From Stenotrophomonas maltophilia (GTDB taxonomy: Bacteria; Pseudomonadota; Gammaproteobacteria; Xanthomonadales; Xanthomonadaceae), in NCBI GenBank assembly GCA_002363385.1, contig DEVL01000003.1:835160-899159 (forward strand): DNA of 64,000 bases, read 5' to 3'. Every line of letters begins with the position of its first letter. Position 1 is the stretch's first letter. Below are positions 54,017-64,000 of the stretch, one piece after another. Made by a program: the position numbers and the translations under genes. The notes under the pieces are model-generated. The model was not told the origin of the DNA and made no database searches. It was given only the letters and a program-made list of their open reading frames with translations.

Positions 54017-55806
54017 TCTTCGATCCTCACTTCGCGCATCATCCCTGCTTCCATGTGGTACAGCAGGTGGCAGTGGTACGCCCATCGGCCAAGGGCGTCG
54101 GCACGGACGCGGTAGGTGCGGCGGGTGCCGGGCGGCATATCGACGGTGTGCTTGCGCAGGTGGAACTCGCCGTCCGCGTTTTCCAGGTCGCTCCACACGC
54201 CGTGCAGATGGATCGGGTGCTGCATCATCGTGTCGTTGACCAGCACGATGCGCATGCGCTCACCGTAGGTCAGGCGCAGCGGTTCGGCGCTGGCGAACGG
54301 AATGCCGTCGAAGGACCAGCTGAATTTCTCCATGTGTCCGGTCAGGTGCAGCTCCACCTCGCGGCCCGGATCACGCCCATCCGGATCGTCGAACAGGCTG
54401 CGCATCGCACCGTAGGTGAGCACGTGGCGGCCGTTGTCGCGCAGGCCGATACCGGGGTCATCCAGCTTGGGCTCGGTCGCCATGCTCTGCATGTCCACCA
54501 GGGGATTGCCCTTCTCGCTGGCGGGGTGGCGCGGCGCCTTGGGATCGGCACCGTGCGCCCCATGGCCCATGCTGGCGCCGCAGCCGCCCTCCATGCCCTT
54601 CATGTCATGGCCTGCCATCCCGTTGGCGGCATGGCCCATGTCGTGGCCCATGTCACTCATGGTCAGCAGCGGGCGTGGGTCGCGGTCGGGAATCGGTGCC
54701 TGCAGGCCGTGGCGGACCGCCAGCGTGCCGGCGGCATGGCCGGTGCGGCCCATGTCCTGGCAGAAGATCGTGTAGGCATCCTGTCCACTGGGCTCGACGA
54801 TCACATCGAAGGTCTCGGCCGGGGCGATGCGGAATTCATCGATGCTGACCGGGTGGATGTACTGGCCATCGGCGGCGACCACGGTCATCTTCAGGCCGGG
54901 GATGCGCACGTCGAAGTAGGTCATCGAGCCGCCGTTGATTAAGCGCAGCAGCACTTTCTCGCCGCTGCGGAACAGCCCGGTCCAGTTGCCGGCCGGGGCG
55001 GTGCCGTTGAGCAGGTAGGTATAGGTGTGGGCGTTGATGTCGGAGATGTCGGTTGGCGTCATCCGCATCCGGCCCCACATGCCGCGGTCGGCGGTGGCCG
55101 CGGCCCAGCCGTCCTTGCGCACATCGCGCAGGAAGTCGGGCAGGGTGCGCTTGTAGTAGTTGTCGTGCTCGGCCAGCTTCTTCATGCGGCGGAACAGCGC
55201 GCCGGGGTCCAGGTCGGTCCAGTCCGAGAGCAGGATCACGTGCTCGCGATCGGCGTGATACGGCGCCGGTTCCAGTGGGTCGATGATCAGCGCGCCGTAC
55301 AGGCCGGCCTGTTCCTGGAACATGGAATGGCTGTGGTACCAGTACGTGCCGGACTGCTTGAGGGTGAAGCGGTACTGGTAGGCCTCGCCCGGTGCGATGC
55401 CGTTGAAGCTCAGGCCGGGCACGCCGTCCATGTTGGCCGGCAGCAGCAGGCCGTGCCAGTGGATGGAGGTGGGGTGGGCCTGCAGCGTATTGGCTACGCG
55501 GATGTTGACCGTCTGACCTTCGCGCCAGCGCAGGATCGGCGCGGGCAGGCTGCCGTTGACGGTGATGGCCGGGCGGGTGCGGCCGGTGAAATTGGCCAGC
55601 GATTCGCCGATGCTCAGCTGCACGTCCTGGCTGCTCAGGACCTGCGGGGCACCGGCAAGGCCGGGGCCGGCGGCGGCGAACGCACGCGGACTGAGGCCGG
55701 TGGCGACCAGGCTGGCGACCACGCCGCCGGCAGCCACGCCCTGCACGAACAGGCGGCGTGACGGCATGGGCGGGGCGCCCGTGCCGGGTGTTTTAAGGAA
55801 AGACAT
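54013..55806 (-). CDS. copA: Multicopper oxidase CopA (copper resistance)
   Basis: 597 residues with a Tat signal (PSRRLFVQGVAAGGVVASLVA). Four copper-ligand motifs are IHWHG and YWYHSHS in the N-terminal cupredoxin, and HPIHLHG and HCHLLYHMEAGM in the C-terminal one. A Met/His-rich insertion (about 400-440: MSDMGHDMGHAANGMAGHDM) fits the copper-binding loops of CopA/PcoA. It oxidises Cu(I) in the periplasm. The start MSFLKTPGTGAPP (55806) has GGAG upstream. Confidence 0.93.
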   Translation of the reverse strand: MSFLKTPGTGAPPMPSRRLFVQGVAAGGVVASLVATGLSPRAFAAAGPGLAGAPQVLSSQDVQLSIGESLANFTGRTRPAITVNGSLPAPILRWREGQTVNIRVANTLQAHPTSIHWHGLLLPANMDGVPGLSFNGIAPGEAYQYRFTLKQSGTYWYHSHSMFQEQAGLYGALIIDPLEPAPYHADREHVILLSDWTDLDPGALFRRMKKLAEHDNYYKRTLPDFLRDVRKDGWAAATADRGMWGRMRMTPTDISDINAHTYTYLLNGTAPAGNWTGLFRSGEKVLLRLINGGSMTYFDVRIPGLKMTVVAADGQYIHPVSIDEFRIAPAETFDVIVEPSGQDAYTIFCQDMGRTGHAAGTLAVRHGLQAPIPDRDPRPLLTMSDMGHDMGHAANGMAGHDMKGMEGGCGASMGHGAHGADPKAPRHPASEKGNPLVDMQSMATEPKLDDPGIGLRDNGRHVLTYGAMRSLFDDPDGRDPGREVELHLTGHMEKFSWSFDGIPFASAEPLRLTYGERMRIVLVNDTMMQHPIHLHGVWSDLENADGEFHLRKHTVDMPPGTRRTYRVRADALGRWAYHCHLLYHMEAGMMREVRIEE

Positions 55807-55910
55807 TGCAACTCCGAATCCGATTCGAATGGCACACGGGGTGCCGTCATCGCACACGCGCCGGGGCGCATGCGCAGAGCCTCAGGCCGGCGCTCGCAGC
55901 GCGCGGCGGA

Positions 55911-56315
55911 TCAGGCGATCGGAGGACGGGTGATGCGGTCCAGCGGGGGCATCGGCTGGGAGGGATGCGCGGTCAGGACCGGTGCCAGCGACAACGGCGG
56001 CGGCGTGGCGATCCACGCGATCTGGACGGTCAGGCTGGGCTGCTGGGCGCAGTTGCGCAGGCAGTCCTTGAGCTTGCAATGGTCGCCATCGTGCGGAACC
56101 TGGACGCCGGTGTCGGCGGACCCGGCAGCGGCCATGGCATGGTGATCGTGTGCGGCAGGCATCGGTGCATCGCCATGGCAGGGCGGCGCAGGGGTGCTGG
56201 TGCGGCTCGACTCGGCCATGGCCAACGCCATGGGACCGGCCATGGCGACATTCAGCCCGTTGAGCAACAGGCTGAGCATCAATACCACTCGCAGGAGCAG
56301 GCCACTGGCGGACAT
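55911..56315 (-). CDS. copL: CopL-like metal-binding regulatory protein
   Basis: 134 residues from MSASGLLLRVVLMLSLLLNG (signal/anchor). Metal-ligand-rich mature part: PCHGDAPMPAAHDHHAM, and Cys in HCKLKDCLRNCAQ. In Xanthomonas, CopL precedes copAB and is required for copper-induced copAB expression; the gene order copL-copA-copB is the same here. Upstream open frame to 56498 is non-coding. It lies 94 bp after recQ on the same strand. Confidence 0.8.
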   Translation of the reverse strand: MSASGLLLRVVLMLSLLLNGLNVAMAGPMALAMAESSRTSTPAPPCHGDAPMPAAHDHHAMAAAGSADTGVQVPHDGDHCKLKDCLRNCAQQPSLTVQIAWIATPPPLSLAPVLTAHPSQPMPPLDRITRPPIA

Positions 56316-56358
56316 GGGGCTCACCTTACTGCCAAATCCGGGCGGTCGCACCTGCGGC

Positions 56359-56373
56359 TGAACGCGTGGTTCA
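56359..56373. promoter_or_regulatory. Dyad upstream of copL
   Basis: TGAAC-N5-GTTCA, a perfect 5-5-5 dyad, lies 44 bp before the copL start within the 94-bp recQ-copL gap. Its place suggests an operator for copper induction; it is not a standard CueR or CopR box and was found by eye. Confidence 0.35.
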
Positions 56374-56409
56374 ACTCTGGAGGCCGGTCCGTGCGGGCTT
56401 GGCCGGGCA

Positions 56410-58215
56410 TCAGCCTTCTTCGCGCACGATCTCGACCAGACGGTCGCCATAGCGGGCCAGCTTGGTGCCGCCGATGCCGCCGACCCGGCCGAGCGCATCG
56501 ACGCTGGTAGGGCGCTGTTCGGCGATGTTGCGCAGCGTGCTGTCGTGGAAGATCACGAAGGCCGGCACGTTCTGCTCGCGCGCGAGTTCGGCACGCAGAC
56601 CGCGCAGGGCATTGAACAGGGCCAGGTCCTGCGGCAGCACCGACAGGCCGGTGCGCTGGCCGCTGCGGTCGCGCTCGCGGGCGGCCTTGGGTGTCTCGCG
56701 GCGCATCATGACCTTGCGCTGGCCCTTGAGCACCTCGCGGCTGCCATCGGTCAGGCGCAGGCCACCGTAGGCGCTGCTGTCCACCTCGAGCAGGCTGGAG
56801 GCGACCAGCTGGCGGAACACGCTGCGCCAGGTGCGGGCGTCGAGATCCTTGCCGATGCCGTAGGTGCTCAATTCGGTGTGTCCGAACTGGCGCACCTTCT
56901 CGTTGTCGCCGCCGCGCAGGATGTCGATCAGGTGGCCCACGCCGAAGCGCTGGCCGCTGCGGTAGACGCAGCTCAGCGCCTTCTGGGCGGCGATGCTGGC
57001 ATCCCAGGCATCGGGCGGCAGCAGGCAGTTATCGCAGTTGCCGCAGGGCTGGGGGTAGGTTTCCCCGAACCCGGCCAGCAGGACCTGGCGACGGCACTGC
57101 ATGGATTCGCAGTAGCCGAGCAGGTGATCGAGTTTGGACCGTTCGAGCGTTTTGCGGTCTTCGCCGGCTTCGGACTGCTCGATCATCTGCTTGAGCAGCA
57201 CCACGTCGCCGAGCCCATAGCAGAGCCAGGCTTCGGCGGGCTCGCCATCACGGCCGGCGCGGCCGGTTTCCTGGTAATACCCTTCCATCGATTTGGGCAG
57301 GTCGGTGTGCGCGACGAAGCGCACGTCCGGCTTGTCGATGCCCATGCCAAAGGCGATGGTGGCGCACATCACGATCCCGTCCTCGCGCAGGAAGCGGCGC
57401 TGGTTGGCGGCGCGTACCTCGGCGGGGAGCCCGGCGTGGTAGGGCAGGGCGTTCATGCCCTCCTTGCACAGGAACTCGGCGGTTTCCTCGACCTTGCGCC
57501 GCGACATGCAGTACACGATGCCGGCTTCCTGGCGGTGGACCTTGAGGAAGTCCAGCAGCTGGCGCTTGGCGTTGTCTTTCTGGACGACGGTGTAGCGGAT
57601 GTTGGGCCGGTCGAACGAACTGACGAAGTGCTGGGCGTTGGTGAGGTCCAGGCGTTCGGCGATTTCGCGCTGGGTCGGCGGATCGGCGGTGGCGGTCAGC
57701 GCGATGCGCGGGACGTCGGGCCAGCGTTCGTGCAGGACGGTGAGCTGGCGATATTCCGGGCGGAAGTCGTGGCCCCATTGCGAGACGCAGTGCGCCTCGT
57801 CGATCGCGAACAGGGCGATCCGGCTGCGCGAGAGCAGCGAGAGGAACCGGCCGGTCAGCAGTCGCTCGGGGGCGACGTAGAGCATGTCCAGTTCGCCGGC
57901 GAGCAGTTCGCGCTCAACCCGGGCGGCGGTGTCGCCATCCAGGGTGGAGTTGAGGTATTCGGCGCGGACGCCGAGCTGGCGCAGGGCTTCGACCTGGTCC
58001 TGCATCAAGGCGATCAGCGGCGAGATGACGATGCCGGTGCCGTCGCGGAGCAGGGAGGGGACCTGGTAGCAGAGCGATTTGCCGCCGCCGGTGGGCATGA
58101 GGACGAGCGCGTCATTGCCGGCGGCGACATGCTCGACGATCGCCTGCTGCGGACCGCGGAATTCGTCGTAACCAAAAATGCGGCTGAGCAGGTCGTGCGC
58201 GGGGCGGGAAGACAT
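56410..58215 (-). CDS. recQ: ATP-dependent DNA helicase RecQ
   Basis: 601 residues. Helicase motifs: TGGGKSLCYQVP (I), DEAHCVSQWGHDFRPEYRQL (II), SGIVYCMSR-type segment and QETGRAGRDG (VI). Zinc-binding/winged-helix RQC part with cysteines (MQCRRQVLL, PCGNCDNCLLP), and a C-terminal HRDC domain (about 520-601, ALRGLRAELAREQNVPAFVIF). 3'-5' helicase in recombination and repair. Start MSSRPAHDLLSRIFGYDEFRG. Confidence 0.97.
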   Translation of the reverse strand: MSSRPAHDLLSRIFGYDEFRGPQQAIVEHVAAGNDALVLMPTGGGKSLCYQVPSLLRDGTGIVISPLIALMQDQVEALRQLGVRAEYLNSTLDGDTAARVERELLAGELDMLYVAPERLLTGRFLSLLSRSRIALFAIDEAHCVSQWGHDFRPEYRQLTVLHERWPDVPRIALTATADPPTQREIAERLDLTNAQHFVSSFDRPNIRYTVVQKDNAKRQLLDFLKVHRQEAGIVYCMSRRKVEETAEFLCKEGMNALPYHAGLPAEVRAANQRRFLREDGIVMCATIAFGMGIDKPDVRFVAHTDLPKSMEGYYQETGRAGRDGEPAEAWLCYGLGDVVLLKQMIEQSEAGEDRKTLERSKLDHLLGYCESMQCRRQVLLAGFGETYPQPCGNCDNCLLPPDAWDASIAAQKALSCVYRSGQRFGVGHLIDILRGGDNEKVRQFGHTELSTYGIGKDLDARTWRSVFRQLVASSLLEVDSSAYGGLRLTDGSREVLKGQRKVMMRRETPKAARERDRSGQRTGLSVLPQDLALFNALRGLRAELAREQNVPAFVIFHDSTLRNIAEQRPTSVDALGRVGGIGGTKLARYGDRLVEIVREEG

Positions 58216-58338
58216 CGCGCTAGTTTACCTTGCCCAGGCTACGGGCCGTGTCCTCTGATGCCGGATATCCCTGTAAGAAAGCCGAGGCCGGAGCCAGAGC
58301 TGAAGGCGCAAAGCGCCGGGCGTGGTCTCCTACGAGGG

Positions 58339-58448
58339 CGGCGCGGTGTGGGTGGGCCTGCTGGACCCGCCGTGAACCCGTCCATGGGGGCTCGATGTGC
58401 GCCATCCATGGCGCACAACGGTCCTGCAGACCCACCCACACCGCGCCG
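58339..58448. repeat. Large palindromic element A
   Basis: 23-bp outer arms 58339-58361 and 58426-58448 (one mismatch; CGGCGCGGTGTGGGTGGG...) enclose a second pairing (CTGGACC/GGTCC) and an inner perfect hairpin TGTGCGCCAT-CC-ATGGCGCACA at 58396-58417. A core of about 45 bp (58372-58416, with CCATGGGGGCTCGATGTG) recurs inverted in element B, while the arms do not. Confidence 0.75.
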
Positions 58449-58509
58449 TCGACACTTGGCTGGTGTTCAAAGGAGAGCCAGTCCAGAGCCAGTCACGCGC
58501 CAGTCAAAC

Positions 58510-58539
58510 GCAGACAGGCGCCAATAGGCGCCTGTCTGC
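58510..58539. repeat. Perfect 13-bp hairpin
   Basis: GCAGACAGGCGCC / GGCGCCTGTCTGC with an AATA loop; extends further with one bulged base (AAC..GTT). It lies midway between palindromic elements A and B. Confidence 0.8.
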
Positions 58540-58658
58540 CGTTGCTTGCCTTTGGGCTTCGAGCTTTGACCTGTGGCCCGAGCCCCGAGCCCCGAGGCCT
58601 GTTACCGCTTGCCGAAGAGGCCGCTCTGGCTTTCCCAACCGTCCATCCAGATTTGTCT

Positions 58659-58770
58659 GGCGGGTGGGGGCCAGGCCCTGACGGGACCGTCGTGCGCCAT
58701 GGATGGCGCACGTCGAGCCCCCAAGGATGGGTTTACGGCGCGTCCCGGCAGGGCCTGGCCCCCGCTCGCC
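58659..58770. repeat. Large palindromic element B (inverted relative to A)
   Basis: 29-bp arms 58659-58687 and 58742-58770 (three mismatches; core GGGGGCCAGGCCCTG) enclose an inner perfect hairpin CGTGCGCCAT-GG-ATGGCGCACG at 58691-58712. Reversed, its middle matches element A's core at about 40 of 45 positions, including GGGGGCTCGA and GTGCGCCATCCATGGCGCAC, but its arms are a different sequence that is still self-complementary. Confidence 0.75.
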
Positions 58771-58848
58771 AACACGGAGACCCCGTCAGCCAAAGCCCTT
58801 GTCTTTGCCTTTGCCTTCAGTCAGCCAAGCCCGCCGGCGCGCGAACCC

Positions 58849-59400
58849 TTACTGCAGCAGCGACCGCAGCATCCAGGCGTACTTTTCGTGGGTCTGCAGA
58901 CGCTGGGTCATCAGATCCTCGGTCGGTGCGTCGTCCGCATCATCGGCCACATCCAGCACCTTGCGGGCCGTGCGGCACACTGCCTCGTTGGCGGTGACCA
59001 ACTGGCGTACCATCTCACGCCAGTCCGCGCTGTCGGTCAGGCCCGGCTCCTCGGCGATCGAGGTCAGGGCCGCGAACTCGCGGTAGGAGCCCGGCGCATT
59101 GAAGCCCAGTGCACGGATGCGTTCAGCCACGTCATCCAGGGCCGCCCACTGTTCGGTGTACTGGGTTTCGAACATCGTGTGCAGCGAGTTGAACATCGAC
59201 CCGGTCACGTTCCAATGGAAATTGTGGGTCTTCAGGTAGAGCGTGAACGCATCAGCCTGGAAGGCCGACAGCCCATCGGCGATCTTCTTGCGATCGCCCT
59301 CCTTGATCCCGATATCAATGTTCGGGGCCGACGGGGCCGCCGCGCCGAGCTTCTGCTTGGCCGTCTTGGGCTTTGCCGGGGTCTTGGTCGTCTTCGCCAT
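58849..59400 (-). CDS. dps: DNA-protecting ferritin-like protein Dps
   Basis: 183 residues. A Lys/Pro-rich N-terminal tail (MAKTTKTPAKPKTAKQKLG) suits DNA binding. The four-helix ferritin-like bundle has ferroxidase ligands in KTHNFHWNVTG and FETQYTEQWAALDDVAERIRALG. It mineralises iron with H2O2 and compacts DNA in starvation. The start at 59400 is the MAKTTK methionine; the 14 upstream codons are non-coding. It is divergent from hrpA with a 96-bp shared gap. Confidence 0.93.
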   Translation of the reverse strand: MAKTTKTPAKPKTAKQKLGAAAPSAPNIDIGIKEGDRKKIADGLSAFQADAFTLYLKTHNFHWNVTGSMFNSLHTMFETQYTEQWAALDDVAERIRALGFNAPGSYREFAALTSIAEEPGLTDSADWREMVRQLVTANEAVCRTARKVLDVADDADDAPTEDLMTQRLQTHEKYAWMLRSLLQ

Positions 59401-59496
59401 GGGAGAACTCCTTATGGATGGGATGAATCGGATGGCCTTCACAATAGATCAGACTACCCTTTCAGTAGTAAACAAAAGTTCTAAACGAATCGATTG

Positions 59497-63600
<4,104 letters not shown>

Positions 63601-63642
63601 TCCGGCGAGCGCCCCGTGCCGTTGCGGCACGGGGCGCAGCGA

Positions 63643-64000
63643 TTACTTGACGCGGCGGACCTTGGCGCGGGTGTTGACGCCTTCCACGCGCAGATACCAC
63701 GCACCGGAGATGCCGGGGATGACCGAGACCTTTGCATCGGTCCTGCGCATACGGGCCACGCTGGTCGTATCGGTCTGCTCCCACACCTGGCCGTTGGCGA
63801 GCGTATAGGTACGTCCCTTGCCAAAACCGGTGAATTCCCCCGGCAGCGTGCTGTCGATGGGATCGTTGCTGCCGAAATCGAAGAAGCCGCGGTTCTTGAC
63901 GATGACTTCCTGGCGGCCTTCTTCCCGGGCCTGTTCGCGGACCTGCTCGCGTGCGTCGGCCGCCACCGCAGCCACCTTGCCCTGCAGCCAGCTGTTGAGC
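63643..64000 (-). CDS. Hypothetical protein, truncated by the window end
   Basis: The last 118 codons of a minus-strand gene; the frame is open to base 64000 and the start is outside. The visible part has a charged helix (REQVREQAREEGRQ) and a compact C-terminal beta domain (YTLANGQVWEQTDTTSVARMRRTDAKV ... AWYLRVEGVNTRAKVRRVK). This C-terminal pattern recurs in many gammaproteobacterial hypothetical secreted or envelope proteins. Function unknown; it is convergent with hrpA, 42 bp away. Confidence 0.65.
   Translation of the reverse strand, partial: LNSWLQGKVAAVAADAREQVREQAREEGRQEVIVKNRGFFDFGSNDPIDSTLPGEFTGFGKGRTYTLANGQVWEQTDTTSVARMRRTDAKVSVIPGISGAWYLRVEGVNTRAKVRRVK

Larger units (their letters stand above)
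58216..58848. other. 633-bp gene-free region made of large palindromes
   Basis: No ribosome-associated gene with family similarity fits this stretch, although long GC-driven frames exist in it. It contains element A (58339-58448), a 30-bp hairpin (58510-58539), element B (58659-58770), and low-complexity motifs: three GCCAGTC (about 58477-58506) and three CCCGAG (about 58577-58595). It separates recQ and dps, both on the minus strand. Confidence 0.7.

Noticed and set aside
58230..58997. 255-codon frame in the recQ-dps gap
   Set aside because: It runs through the large palindromes, has no ribosome site or family similarity, and reaches into dps on the opposite strand.
59401..59496. OxyR or Fur box between dps and hrpA
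   Set aside because: AATAGATCAGACTACC is suggestive, but the ATAG-N7-CTAT spacing is not met and no Fur 19-mer is seen; dps regulation cannot be asserted from sequence.

Overview
The window is high-GC gammaproteobacterial chromosome, almost certainly Stenotrophomonas (Xanthomonadaceae). Three things support this. There is a divergent ampR / class A L2-type beta-lactamase pair. GTAG-headed palindromic REP elements of the kind abundant in Stenotrophomonas lie between genes. The yebC-ruvCA-kup-ruvB-ybgC-tolQRAB-pal-cpoB-queEC-tRNA-Lys block is typical of the family. A fused glucosylglycerol-phosphate phosphatase/synthase next to a YcaD-like transporter points towards the S. rhizophila lineage rather than S. 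maltophilia sensu stricto; this is inference from known families, not a database match.

Layout. 1-11.5 kb: end of a PoxB-type pyruvate oxidase, an NCS2-like permease, a GST, a secreted two-lobed aspartic-protease-like protein, clpB behind a heat-shock-type promoter, O-acetylhomoserine sulfhydrylase, an AraC/GyrI regulator and a KefB/YbaL-type antiporter. 11.7-18.4 kb: a TonB-dependent receptor, an ABC-F ATPase and ampR-blaL2. 18.4-25.4 kb: the ggpPS-ycaD osmolyte operon, a membrane glycosyltransferase-like protein, a lipoprotein and a three-repeat DUF3011 protein. 25.6-41.4 kb: housekeeping core (aspS, GNAT, esterase, yebC, Holliday-junction resolvase genes split by kup, the complete Tol-Pal operon, queE, queC, tRNA-Lys). 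41.4-52.9 kb: accessory region with a large autotransporter, a possible small-RNA locus with a repeated palindromic operator, an S41 peptidase/DUF6713/HTH cassette, secreted proteins including an LprI+MliC-like lipoprotein, a second DUF3011 protein, a lone receiver protein, a CPBP protease, a zinc-finger protein and a second GNAT. 53.0-56.3 kb: copLAB copper resistance. 56.4-64 kb: recQ, a 633-bp gene-free stretch built of large palindromes, dps, hrpA and a truncated hypothetical gene.

How the parts work together. The Tol-Pal block is one envelope-stability module. ruvABC resolves recombination junctions, with a potassium transporter interposed. ggpPS-ycaD makes and perhaps moves the compatible solute glucosylglycerol. 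copLAB oxidises and sequesters periplasmic copper. ampR-blaL2 is an inducible beta-lactam response. The two most unusual non-coding signals are the pair of large inverted palindromic elements at 58.3-58.8 kb, with a shared core and different but self-complementary arms, and the twin 12-bp palindromes plus an orphan plus-strand terminator at 45.4-45.6 kb. No phage, CRISPR array, transposase or rRNA gene was seen.
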